The notes under the pieces: generated by a model
The model's input: the letters and a program-made list of their open reading frames with translations, nothing else
Told to the model about the DNA's origin: nothing
The model's database searches: none
Made by a program: the position numbers and the translations under genes
Shown here: positions 1-7,609 of the stretch, one piece after another
How the letters are laid out: each line of letters opens with the position of its first letter
Numbering within the stretch: position 1 is the stretch's first letter
Origin: Sulfurivermis sp040755915
GTDB lineage: Bacteria > Pseudomonadota > Gammaproteobacteria > Thiohalomonadales > Thiohalomonadaceae
Direction of reading: 5' to 3'
NCBI GenBank assembly: GCA_040755915.1
Contig: JBFLWM010000041.1
Location: 62,001-126,000 of the forward strand
Length of the DNA stretch: 64,000 nt

Positions 1-224
1 ACGCGGTGATCGACAAGAAGGGCCTCAGGCAGATCACCGACAGCGGTGCCATCGAGAAGATCATCGACGACATCCTCGCTGCCAATCCGGACAACGTCGC
101 CGCCTACCGCAGCGGCAAGGACAAGCTGTTCGGCTTCTTCGTCGGTCAGGCGATGAAGGCCACCCAGGGCAAGGCCAATCCGCAGCAGCTCAACGACCTG
201 CTGAAGAAGAAGCTGTCCGGCTGA
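1..224 (+). CDS. gatB: Asp/Glu-tRNA amidotransferase subunit B, C-terminal end
   Basis: This is the last 73 or so codons of GatB; the gene starts outside the window. GatB with GatA and GatC converts Glu-tRNA(Gln) or Asp-tRNA(Asn) to the amidated form in the cytoplasm. The visible part is the helical tail (YqeY-like) domain, with the family-typical GKDKLFGFFVGQAMKAT stretch followed by GKANPQQLNDLLKKKL just before the TGA stop. A strong hairpin terminator follows 26 bases later, so this is the end of a transcription unit, presumably gatCAB. Identity is firm from the tail alone, although the catalytic part cannot be seen. Confidence 0.93.
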   Translation, partial: AVIDKKGLRQITDSGAIEKIIDDILAANPDNVAAYRSGKDKLFGFFVGQAMKATQGKANPQQLNDLLKKKLSG

Positions 225-250
225 GCCGTTGTGCTGTTCCGCAACTGGTA

Positions 251-280
251 CAAAGGGGGCCGCACGGCCCCCTTTGTTTG
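251..280 (+). terminator. Rho-independent terminator after gatB
   Basis: An 11-12 bp GC-rich stem (251-262 pairs with 265-276, CAAAGGGGGCCG against CGGCCCCCTTTG) with a very tight loop is followed by TTTG. It lies 26 bases past the gatB stop. The T tract is short but the stem is perfect. Confidence 0.8.
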
Positions 281-388
281 TCCGGAGATGGCCGGGCGGC
301 GCGGAGGCCAGGGGAGTTGAGGCAGGCGCGGGCCTGCGCACTGACGTGATTGCTGCTTATACTTTGCAAAAGCACAGGGAGAGAGCCA

Positions 389-2083
389 GTGGCGGATACG
401 GCAGGGAACAGGCGGCAGGCCGAAGTGGTGCAGCGCCTCTGGCGCTATGCGGTGCTGGTGGCCGTGTTCTGGACTATGATGGTGTGGGGTTCGGCGCACT
501 GGGCACAGCGCGAACACAGCAGGCACATCCTCGGCCTGGCGAAGATATGGGCCGAAACCGCCTTCGAGAAAGACATCCAGTACCGCCTGTGGAGTGCGCG
601 TCATGGCGGCGTCTATGCCCCGGTCACCGAAGCAACGCCGCCCAACCCCTATCTTGCCGATATCTCCGAGCGTGACATCGTCACCCCATCGGGGCGCCGC
701 CTCACGCTGATCAATCCGGCCTACATGACGCGCCAGGTGCTGGAATTGGCGCGCGAGCGCAATACCATCCTCGGCCATATCACCAGCCTCAAGCCGCTGC
801 GTCCCGAGAACCGGGCCGATGCCTGGGAAACGGTGGCGCTACAGGCCTTCGAGCGGGGCGCCACCGAATACAGCGAAATCACCCTGGTCGACGGGCAACG
901 TTATTTTCGCCTGATGCGTCCGCTGTATGTGGACGCCGCCTGCCTGAAGTGTCATGCGCAGCAGGGGTACCGCGAGGGTGAGGTGCGCGGTGGCCTCAGC
1001 GTGGCGGTACCCGTGTACAAGCTGCTGGAGGAAAACTCCGATCTCACCGGGCTGGTGCTGACGCATGTCGTCATGTGGCTGCTGGGGATGGCCGGCATCA
1101 TCGTGGCGACCACGGGCCTGGCACGCCAGGCCCGGCATCTCATCGACGGCAATGCGGCACTGGAGCATGAAGTGATGACGCGGCGTGAGGCCGAGGCGCG
1201 TCTGCGCGAGGAGCACCAGCGCCAGCAGGCACTGGACCATCAGTTGCAACAGGCGCAGCAGCAGTTGATGCAGTCGGAGAAGATGGCGGCCATCGGTCAG
1301 CTGGCGGCCGGTGTGGCGCACGAGATCAACAACCCCACCGGCTATGTGCTGTCCAATCTCGGCACGCTGGAGCGCTATCTGAACGACGTCTTGACCATGC
1401 TCGATGCCTACGAGCAGTGCGCCGCCTCCCTGGCGACAGACAGCGGGCACGGTGCGGCCATTGCCGCTCTGCGGCAGAAGATCGACCTCGACTATATCAA
1501 GCAGGACGTGCTGGATTTGTTGCGCGAGTCACGTGAGGGCATGAATCGTGTGCGCAAGATCGTGCAGGACCTGAAGGAGTTCTCCCATGCCGACAGCGGT
1601 GAGTGGCAGTGGTCCGATCTGGAAAACTGTTTCGAGAGCACGCTGAATGTGGTGTGGAACGAACTGAAATATCGCTGCGAGGTGGTGAAGGAGTATGGCG
1701 AGGTGCCGCCGGTGCTCTGTATTCCGTCGCAGATCAATCAGGTGATCATGAACCTGCTCACCAATGCCGCCCAGGCCATTCCGGAACACGGCACCATCAC
1801 TCTGCGTACCGGCTGCCAGGAGGACTGGGCCTGGTTCGAGGTGCGGGACAGCGGGGTTGGCATCGCGTCGGAGCACCTGCACCGGGTGTTCGAACCCTTC
1901 TTTACCACCAAGCCGGTGGGCAAGGGTACAGGCCTGGGCCTGTCGCTGTCGTTCGGTATCGTGCACAAGCATGGCGGCCGCATCGAGGTGGAGAGTACGC
2001 CGGGAGCAGGCACGACGTTCCGGGTCTGGCTGCCCATCAACGGCGGTGGCGAGGCTCCGCGTCAGTCCACCGAGCCGTTATAA
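389..2083 (+). CDS. Membrane histidine kinase with c-heme-type DUF3365 sensor
   Basis: A 564-residue sensor kinase. The GTG at 389 is preferred because an AGGGAGA ribosome site lies 6 bases upstream; an in-frame start at 350 lacks one. An N-terminal membrane helix (about residues 20-38) leads to a periplasmic DUF3365/Tll0287-like domain carrying a CLKCH c-type heme motif at residues 185-189. A second helix and a coiled coil follow, then the H-box with phospho-acceptor His311 (VAHEINNP). The ATPase domain shows the N-box (NLLTNAAQAI), DSGVGI and GTGLGLSLS. DUF3365 domains are known to bind heme covalently, so redox, NO or gas sensing is inferred. No response regulator is adjacent; it faces hslO in the same direction, 33 bases away. 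Confidence 0.9.
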   Translation: MADTAGNRRQAEVVQRLWRYAVLVAVFWTMMVWGSAHWAQREHSRHILGLAKIWAETAFEKDIQYRLWSARHGGVYAPVTEATPPNPYLADISERDIVTPSGRRLTLINPAYMTRQVLELARERNTILGHITSLKPLRPENRADAWETVALQAFERGATEYSEITLVDGQRYFRLMRPLYVDAACLKCHAQQGYREGEVRGGLSVAVPVYKLLEENSDLTGLVLTHVVMWLLGMAGIIVATTGLARQARHLIDGNAALEHEVMTRREAEARLREEHQRQQALDHQLQQAQQQLMQSEKMAAIGQLAAGVAHEINNPTGYVLSNLGTLERYLNDVLTMLDAYEQCAASLATDSGHGAAIAALRQKIDLDYIKQDVLDLLRESREGMNRVRKIVQDLKEFSHADSGEWQWSDLENCFESTLNVVWNELKYRCEVVKEYGEVPPVLCIPSQINQVIMNLLTNAAQAIPEHGTITLRTGCQEDWAWFEVRDSGVGIASEHLHRVFEPFFTTKPVGKGTGLGLSLSFGIVHKHGGRIEVESTPGAGTTFRVWLPINGGGEAPRQSTEPL

Positions 2084-2116
2084 TTGTGCCCCGCTTGAAT
2101 CAACCGCCGGTTTGCC

Positions 2117-2977
2117 ATGAACGACATCCTGCAGCGCTTCCTGTTTGAACACACACCGATCCGCGGCGAGGTGGTGCGCCTCGACGCCGCCTGGCAGGAG
2201 GTGTTGTCGCGGCACGACTACCCGCCGGTTGTGCGGGCACGGCTCGGGGAGATGATGGCTGCCTGTCTGCTGCTGTCCGCCACGCTCAAGTTCAAGGGGG
2301 CGGTCACCATGCAGGTACAGGGCGATGGCCCGATCAACCTGATGGTGGTGGAGGCTACGGCACGGCGCACCGTGCGCGGCATGGCGCAGTGGCAGGGCGA
2401 GGTGGCCGCGGGCAATTTGCGGGAACAGTTCGGCGACGGTCGCCTGACCATCACCATCGACGCAGGTAGCGGCGAGCGCTACCAGGGTATCGTGGCGCTG
2501 GAGGGGGGCAGTCTGGCCGATGCCATCGACGCCTATCTGGAGCGCTCCGAGCAGTTGCCGACACGCATGTGGCTGGCGGCCGACGGCCGCAGTGCGGCCG
2601 GGCTGCTGCTGCAGAAGCTGCCCGGCACCGAGCAGGACGCCGATGCCTGGGGGCGGGTGCTGGCGCTGGGCGCCACAGTTGCAGCGGAAGAGTTGCTGAC
2701 CCTGCCGGCGCAGGAGCTCATCCATCGCCTGTTCCACGAGGAGGATGTGCGCCTGTTCGATGCCGAGCCGGTCAGCTTCCACTGTTCCTGCTCGCGTGAG
2801 CGCGTCGCCGGCATGTTGCACAATCTGGGTGAAGCCGAGGTGCAGGATATTCTGCACAGCGAGGGTGTGATCGAGGTGACCTGCGAGTTCTGCAACCAGC
2901 GCTATCATTTTGATGCCGTGGATGCAGGGCAGTTGTTTGCACCATCGGCGCCGGATATGGGCACCACGCGGCACTGA
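2117..2977 (+). CDS. hslO: Redox-regulated chaperone Hsp33
   Basis: Hsp33 is a cytoplasmic holdase activated by oxidative unfolding. The 286 residues match the family length (about 290). The N-terminal chaperone core contains the GDGPINLMVVEA and EQLPTRMWLA stretches of the family. The C-terminal redox switch has all four zinc-binding cysteines: the CSC pair at residues 223 and 225 and the CEFC pair at 256 and 259. The gene follows the heme-type histidine kinase by 33 bases in the same direction and may be co-transcribed with it, which would place a redox sensor and a redox chaperone together. That link is inference. Confidence 0.96.
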   Translation: MNDILQRFLFEHTPIRGEVVRLDAAWQEVLSRHDYPPVVRARLGEMMAACLLLSATLKFKGAVTMQVQGDGPINLMVVEATARRTVRGMAQWQGEVAAGNLREQFGDGRLTITIDAGSGERYQGIVALEGGSLADAIDAYLERSEQLPTRMWLAADGRSAAGLLLQKLPGTEQDADAWGRVLALGATVAAEELLTLPAQELIHRLFHEEDVRLFDAEPVSFHCSCSRERVAGMLHNLGEAEVQDILHSEGVIEVTCEFCNQRYHFDAVDAGQLFAPSAPDMGTTRH

Positions 2978-3006
2978 ATTCGGCCCTCCGGCGGACGGCC
3001 GGATTC
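2976..3006. repeat. Hairpin overlapping hslO stop, possible weak terminator
   Basis: A 10-base arm (2976-2985) pairs with 2997-3006 with one mismatch, overlapping the hslO stop. No T tract follows. The bases after it (TTCAGTCCG at 3003-3011, then AGTCCG at 3015-3020) resemble the REP-like repeat at 4543, so this may be a decayed copy. It sits between convergent genes. Confidence 0.4.
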
Positions 3007-3026
3007 AGTCCGTGCAGTCCGTTGTT

Positions 3027-3257
3027 CTAGTGTGCCTTCAGCATGGCGCGGAATTGATCCAGCAGCTGCTCCTTGCGCTCCAGCTCATCCACCAGCTTTT
3101 CCACCAGCAGCGGACCGCTGGCATAGGCACGGGCAAAACCGAGTTTGAAGCCCAGCTTGGTGATGTCACGGGCGAGAAATTCCAGTTCCTCGTCGTCCAG
3201 CGGACCACTCTTGCCGTCCAGTACCTTGCGCGCTTCTTTGATGAGTTTTTCACTCAT
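3027..3257 (-). CDS. Small helical hypothetical protein
   Basis: A 76-residue acidic and basic, largely alpha-helical protein that I do not recognise. It has no cysteine, signal peptide or membrane segment. The start is supported by an AGGGGAG ribosome site 5 bases upstream of the ATG. The middle (DDEELEFLARDITKLGFKLGFARAY) and the leucine-rich end (LVEKLVDELERKEQLLDQFRAML) look like two amphipathic helices, so a small cytoplasmic adaptor or coiled-coil protein is possible. It is the last gene of the minus-strand block, 103 bases after the JAMM protease. Function unknown. Confidence 0.7.
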   Translation of the reverse strand: MSEKLIKEARKVLDGKSGPLDDEELEFLARDITKLGFKLGFARAYASGPLLVEKLVDELERKEQLLDQFRAMLKAH

Positions 3258-3360
3258 GACACTCCCCTTTCATTCGTATGGTTGTTGAGAACGACAGCTG
3301 CCCTTCCATGCAAAGCATAGGCGGGGCGGCGGGAGTGTGCGAGGTGCAGGCCGCGATGGG

Positions 3361-3771
3361 TCAATCGGTAATCATCGCCAGCTCGACCGGCTCCATATGC
3401 TGGCCGCGCAGGCGGTAGCCCTGCATCTCCAGCACGCCCTTGGTGTTGAGCGAGACGATCAGATACAGCGCCTCCGGATAGGCGGCCTGTGCCAGGTCCA
3501 GTGCCGAAGGCGCGGCCGGGGCGTGGGGATGGGAGTGGTAGATGGCAAACAGCGCTTCACCGTTCTCGCGCATGCGGCGCATGGCATCGATCTGCTGCTG
3601 CGGGTCCATGGCGAACAGATGGTCGCGTTCACCGGCAATGTTCTTCACCGGATAAACGCGCGCGCTGCCGGCGCGGGTACCGATGAGGCCGCACACCTCC
3701 TGCTCGGGGGCCTGCAGCGCATGGCCCAGGATCTGGTTGATGATGGCGCGCTCGATGTGGATGGTCATCAT
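3361..3771 (-). CDS. JAMM/MPN+ metalloprotease (Mov34 family, M67)
   Basis: A 136-residue single-domain zinc isopeptidase or protease. The JAMM motif is complete: Glu25 in EVCGL, His79 and His81 in HSHPHAP, then Ser89 and Asp92 (HxH-x7-SxxD). It starts 9 bases after the stop of the MoeB-type gene, so the two are one operon. In Mycobacterium a homologous protease (Mec) trims the sulfur-carrier protein CysO. A similar role in exposing the Gly-Gly end of a MoaD/ThiS-like carrier activated by the neighbouring E1-like enzyme is inferred. No ubiquitin-like carrier gene lies in the window. Confidence 0.9.
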   Translation of the reverse strand: MMTIHIERAIINQILGHALQAPEQEVCGLIGTRAGSARVYPVKNIAGERDHLFAMDPQQQIDAMRRMRENGEALFAIYHSHPHAPAAPSALDLAQAAYPEALYLIVSLNTKGVLEMQGYRLRGQHMEPVELAMITD

Positions 3772-3780
3772 TGGGTTCCT

Positions 3781-4530
3781 TTACTGCGGTGTGCCGCACA
3801 CCGGGCAGTGCGGATCCTTGCGCAATTTCAACGTGCGCCACTCCATGCTCAGCGCATCAAGGAGCAGCAGGCGTCCGCCCAGGGTGGCGCCGATGCCGAG
3901 CAGCACCTTGAGCACCTCCGTTGCCTGCACCGTGCCGATGATGCCGACCACCGGGGCGAGCACTCCGGTGAGGGCACAGGTGTCGCCCTCGCCGCCCTCG
4001 TCGCGGTACAGGCAGCGATAGCAGGGGGCGTCGGGCAGTTCATTGTGAAACACGGTGACCTGCCCCTCCAGGCGGATGGCGGCACCGGATACCAGCGGTG
4101 TGCGCTGGCGTACGCAGGCGGCGTTGATCTCGAAGCGGGTCTCGAAGTTGTCGCTGGCATCCACCACCACGTCGGCGAGGCGCACCTGCTCGTCCAGTGC
4201 CGCGCCGGTCAGCTGGCCGTTGATGGCGATGACGTCGATGTGCGGATTGAGTTCCCGCAGGTGATCGCGCGCCGACTCCACCTTGGGGCGGCCGACGTCG
4301 GCGGTGCGGTGCACCACCTGGCGCTGCAGGTTGGACAGTTCCACCGTGTCGTAATCCACCAGTACCAGGGTGCCGACGCCGGCGGCAGCGAGGTAGATGG
4401 CGATGGGGGAGCCGAGGCCGCCCATGCCGATCACCAGCACGCGCGCCGCCATCAGCCTGCGCTGTCCGGCGGCGTCCACTTGCGGCAGGGTGATGTGGCG
4501 GCTGTAGCGCTGGAGTTGGTCGTCGTTCAT
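3781..4530 (-). CDS. moeB: MoeB/HesA/ThiF-family adenylyltransferase
   Basis: A 249-residue E1-like enzyme that adenylates the C-terminal glycine of a sulfur-carrier protein (MoaD, ThiS or CysO type). The nucleotide-binding loop GMGGLG is at residues 35-40, the acidic Asp59 in LVDYD, and the magnesium-binding SDN region near Asp127. The zinc site is complete, with CxxC pairs at Cys170/173 and Cys242/245. The candidate catalytic Cys185 lies in TCALTGVLAP. Length and motifs match MoeB. It follows the hemA-prfA-prmC block, as moeB does in Pseudomonas, but is separated from it by a REP-like pair and one extra gene. Confidence 0.92.
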   Translation of the reverse strand: MNDDQLQRYSRHITLPQVDAAGQRRLMAARVLVIGMGGLGSPIAIYLAAAGVGTLVLVDYDTVELSNLQRQVVHRTADVGRPKVESARDHLRELNPHIDVIAINGQLTGAALDEQVRLADVVVDASDNFETRFEINAACVRQRTPLVSGAAIRLEGQVTVFHNELPDAPCYRCLYRDEGGEGDTCALTGVLAPVVGIIGTVQATEVLKVLLGIGATLGGRLLLLDALSMEWRTLKLRKDPHCPVCGTPQ

Positions 4531-4542
4531 CGGAAACTGATT

Positions 4543-4610
4543 GTAGGGCGGACTTCAGTCCGCCGTCAGCTGTGTTCGCGGTGGAGATGGCGGACTGAAG
4601 TCCGCCCTGC
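4543..4610. repeat. REP-like inverted pair, class 1
   Basis: Two 22-base units in head-to-head orientation. The left unit (4543-4564) begins GTAG and contains the palindrome GGCGGACT-TC-AGTCCGCC. The right unit (4589-4610) is its reverse complement with one change at the second base. A 24-base spacer separates them. The GTAG lead and intergenic position are typical of REP elements mobilised by RAYT transposases. As RNA each unit folds into an 8-bp stem and the whole pair into a longer hairpin. Confidence 0.8.
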
Positions 4611-4628
4611 GCTCGCCGCCCCCCAACC

Positions 4629-5039
4629 CTACAGATAATTGCGCCAGTGCTCCGGCCGGTCGTCGCGGCAGCCGTGGCGCAGCTGCTCGTAGCGCTTGAC
4701 GTAGACCTTCACGTCCTTGGGGGCGGCGTGGCCATCAAGGCCGAGATTCGCGCGCTGGGTGTCTTCGGTGTAGTAGTACAGCGCGCGCTTGAGCTTGCAC
4801 ATCAGGTTGTTGGCGAGATGGAAGCCGACCTCGCTGAGCACTTCCTCGATGGCGCGCAGGGTGATCAGGGTGATGTCGTAGCGCACCTGCATGACGTGGT
4901 CGGCGTGCGGCCGTGCATCGATGATGCCCTCCATGCCGGTGAGCAGGAGCGTGGCGGTGTGGGCCTGCCTGGGGTCCGGATTGAGGGTACAGAAGGTGAC
5001 GTCACGGATCTTGAGAAATTCGCTGTTTTCCTGCTGCAT
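4629..5039 (-). CDS. Hypothetical protein with HMA-like fold
   Basis: A 136-residue cytoplasmic protein, start supported by a GGGGTGA ribosome site. The stretch from about residue 30 to 75 (LLLTGMEGIIDA, then VMQVRYD, ITLRAIEEVLSEVGF) follows the pattern of heavy-metal-associated ferredoxin-like domains, where a G-I/V turn, a V-x-YD strand and an IxxxIxxxGF helix are typical. The metal-binding CxxC is absent, so metal transport is unlikely. The C-terminal half is rich in Lys, Arg and Tyr. The gene lies between prmC and the class 1 repeat. Fold assignment is by eye; function unknown. Confidence 0.7.
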   Translation of the reverse strand: MQQENSEFLKIRDVTFCTLNPDPRQAHTATLLLTGMEGIIDARPHADHVMQVRYDITLITLRAIEEVLSEVGFHLANNLMCKLKRALYYYTEDTQRANLGLDGHAAPKDVKVYVKRYEQLRHGCRDDRPEHWRNYL

Positions 5040-5122
5040 GCCGTTTCACCCCGGCTGATTCCAGCCCGCTGCATCACTTGACGTTGCCCAAGTATAACCA
5101 CATCCGCGCACTGCGGCAGTGA

Positions 5123-5956
5123 TCAGGGGCGCTGGCCGCCGCTGATGCGCTCGTGGCCGGCGCTGTCGCGGCGGGTGTGCACATGACGGTAGCCGTGCCG
5201 CTGCAGCAGCTCGCGTACCGCGGCGCCCTGGTCCCAGCCGTGCTCCAGCAGCAGCCAGCCGTCGGGGGTCAGGTGGTGCGGGGCGCCGGCGATGAGCAGA
5301 CGGATGTCGTCCAGGCCGTCGGGGCCGGCGGTGAGGGCCGTGCGTGGTTCGTGGCGCAGGCCGGCCAGGTGCGGGTCGTGTTCCGCGATGTAAGGCGGGT
5401 TGCTGGCGATCAGTTCATGGCGCTCGCCGGCGAGCGGGGCATACCAGGCGCCATGGCGGAATACCACGTTGCCTGTCCGGTTCAGCGCGGAGTTCTCCTG
5501 CGCCACGGCCAGGGCGTCGGCAGAGGCATCGGTGGCGACGATGCGGCAGCGGGGCCGCTCACGGCCCAGGGCCAGGGCGATGGCGCCACTGCCGGTACCG
5601 AGATCGGCGATGCGCCAGGCGGCCTCGGCGGGGATCAGCTCCAGCGCCCACTCCACCAGGGTCTCGGTGTCCGGGCGCGGGATCAGGGTGGCGGGGGTGA
5701 CCTTCAGTTCCAGCGACCAGAAGCCGCAGCGGCCGGTGAGATAGGCCACCGGTTCGCCGGCCGCGCGCCGGGCGACGAGCTCTTCGAAGGCCGCCTGTTC
5801 ATCGGCAGTGAGCGCACGCTCCGGCCAGGTGCGCAGCCAGGCGCGGTTTTTGTCCAGTACGTGGCAGAGCAGCAGCTCGGCATCCAGACGCGGAGTGTCG
5901 CTGCTGCCGAGGCGGGCCTGGGCGCTCAGCAGCGCCTGTTGCACGCTTGCAGTCAT
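5123..5956 (-). CDS. prmC: Peptide chain release factor N5-glutamine methyltransferase
   Basis: PrmC (HemK) methylates the glutamine of the GGQ motif of release factors RF1 and RF2 using S-adenosylmethionine. The 277 residues are the usual length. The SAM-binding motif DLGTGSGAIALAL and the catalytic NPPYI motif are both present, and the N-terminal helical domain precedes them. Its start overlaps the end of the upstream phospholipase-like gene by 4 bases, which implies translational coupling. Substrate and enzyme are neighbours because prfA is two genes upstream. Confidence 0.96.
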   Translation of the reverse strand: MTASVQQALLSAQARLGSSDTPRLDAELLLCHVLDKNRAWLRTWPERALTADEQAAFEELVARRAAGEPVAYLTGRCGFWSLELKVTPATLIPRPDTETLVEWALELIPAEAAWRIADLGTGSGAIALALGRERPRCRIVATDASADALAVAQENSALNRTGNVVFRHGAWYAPLAGERHELIASNPPYIAEHDPHLAGLRHEPRTALTAGPDGLDDIRLLIAGAPHHLTPDGWLLLEHGWDQGAAVRELLQRHGYRHVHTRRDSAGHERISGGQRP

Positions 5957-6513
5957 GGCGCCAGTACCGGGCAGGGTGGATAACCGTAGCCCCAGCGCCA
6001 GGGCAGCGGGGTGCAGGGGGCGCCGCCGGCGCGGACGGCCACGAACATCAGATCCGCGGCGGCCTCGAAGGTGCGGACCACCGCGCTGGTGGTGATTTTC
6101 AGACGGGCCGCCAGTTCGGGCGCCCGCTGCCGGCCGCTGGCCACCACGCAGCGGTGCAGTTCGGTGTCGGCGGCAAGGCGGCGCGCATAGCCGTCGGTAC
6201 TGCCGCCGCGCCAGTAGGCCCAGTCATGGATGACGCAGCAGGCCTCCCAGGGCGGGGCCTGGCCGAGCAGTGCGCGGTAGTGCGGTTGATGTTCCGCCAG
6301 CCAGCTCCAGCCCACGCTCATGCCGCCGCTGCAACCGTCGCTGCTGAAGGGAGACAAGGCGGCACCACGGTCTTCCACCCTGGCCAGCAGGGCCAGCTGG
6401 CGTTCCTCGATGAAGGCGTTGCCGATGTCAGGTGGCTGGGCGGTGGTGGTGCTGCAGAACAGGGCGGTGACAGGCAGGAGTGCGGCAGCAAGCGCTGTGG
6501 ATGCGCGCGCCAT
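5953..6513 (-). CDS. Putative secreted phospholipase A2-like protein
   Basis: A 186-residue protein with an N-terminal signal sequence (cleavage expected near residue 26, after TTAQ). The mature part has a DGCSGG stretch at 59-64 resembling the calcium loop of prokaryotic phospholipase A2, followed by CCVIHD at 92-97 with the candidate catalytic His96-Asp97 pair, and a second acidic site near Asp116 before a conserved Cys. This is the His-Asp arrangement of the PLA2 superfamily, so hydrolysis of a phospholipid acyl ester in the periplasm or outside is inferred. It sits 6 bases after prfA and overlaps prmC by 4, an unusual location for an exported enzyme. Confidence 0.65.
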   Translation of the reverse strand: MARASTALAAALLPVTALFCSTTTAQPPDIGNAFIEERQLALLARVEDRGAALSPFSSDGCSGGMSVGWSWLAEHQPHYRALLGQAPPWEACCVIHDWAYWRGGSTDGYARRLAADTELHRCVVASGRQRAPELAARLKITTSAVVRTFEAAADLMFVAVRAGGAPCTPLPWRWGYGYPPCPVLAP

Positions 6514-6519
6514 GACGGC

Positions 6520-7605
6520 TCACTCGGCGCTCATGGCGGCAAGCTGGTCGGCCTGGTATTCGCTGATCAGCGGTTCGATCACCTGATCGAGATTGCCGGC
6601 CATGACATCCTCCAGCTTGTACAGGGTGAGGTTGATGCGGTGGTCGGTGATGCGGCCCTGGGGAAAGTTGTAGGTGCGGATGCGCTCGGAGCGGTCGCCG
6701 CTGCCCACCAGCAGTTTGCGCGTGGCGGATTGTTCGCTGTGCTGTTTTTCCTGCTCGGCGGCGAGCAGCTTGGAGGCGAGCACCGACATGGCGCGGGCGC
6801 GGTTCTTGTGCTGCGAGCGCTCGTCCTGGCATTCCACCACGATGCCGGACGGCAGGTGGGTGATGCGGATGGCGGACTCGGTGCGGTTGACGTGCTGGCC
6901 GCCGGCGCCGGAGGCGCGGTAGGTGTCCACCTTGAGGTCCGCCGGGTTGATCTCCTGCGCCTCGACCTCGTCCACCTCGGGCATCACCGCCACGGTGCAG
7001 GCCGAGGTGTGGATGCGGCCCTGCGACTCGGTTTCCGGCACGCGCTGCACGCGGTGGCCGCCGGATTCGAACTTGAGGCGCGAGTAGGCGCCCTGGCCGA
7101 TGACGCGGGCGATGATCTCCTTGTAGCCGCCGTGTTCGCCGAGGCTCTCCGAGACCACCTCCACCTGCCAGCGGCGCAGCTCGGCGTAGCGGCTGTACAT
7201 GCGGAACAGGTCGCCGGCGAAGATCGCCGCCTCGTCACCGCCGGTACCGGCGCGGATTTCGAGGAAGATGTTCTTGGCGTCGTTGGGGTCCTTGGGCAGC
7301 AGCAGCTTGTTCAGCTCCAGCTCCAGGGCGTCACGTCGTTCGCGCGCCGCCTCCAGTTCCATCTGGCCCAGTTCGCGCAGTTCCACATCGCTGCCGCGCA
7401 TCATTTCGTCGGCGGTGGCGATGTCCTCCAGCGTGGCGCGGTAGCTGTTGTAGCAGTCCACCACCGGCGTGAGCTGGGCGTACTCCTGCGACAGGGCGCG
7501 GAAGCGGTCCTGGTTGGTGATGGTATCCGGATCGGCGAGCAGGGCATTGAGCTCCTGCAGCCGCTCGGAGAGATTCTCCAGCTTGCTGAGGATGGACGGT
7601 TTCAC
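6520..7605 (-). CDS. prfA: Peptide chain release factor 1
   Basis: RF1 terminates translation at UAA and UAG. The 361 residues match the family (360). The GGQ motif that triggers peptidyl-tRNA hydrolysis is at residues 235-237 within SGAGGQHVNRTESA, and the GGHRVQRVPETE segment of domain 2 is intact. The start is only 4 bases after the hemA stop, so hemA-prfA is one operon as in most gammaproteobacteria. The downstream prmC product would methylate Gln237. Confidence 0.97.
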   Translation of the reverse strand: MKPSILSKLENLSERLQELNALLADPDTITNQDRFRALSQEYAQLTPVVDCYNSYRATLEDIATADEMMRGSDVELRELGQMELEAARERRDALELELNKLLLPKDPNDAKNIFLEIRAGTGGDEAAIFAGDLFRMYSRYAELRRWQVEVVSESLGEHGGYKEIIARVIGQGAYSRLKFESGGHRVQRVPETESQGRIHTSACTVAVMPEVDEVEAQEINPADLKVDTYRASGAGGQHVNRTESAIRITHLPSGIVVECQDERSQHKNRARAMSVLASKLLAAEQEKQHSEQSATRKLLVGSGDRSERIRTYNFPQGRITDHRINLTLYKLEDVMAGNLDQVIEPLISEYQADQLAAMSAE

Positions 7606-7609
7606 GGGG

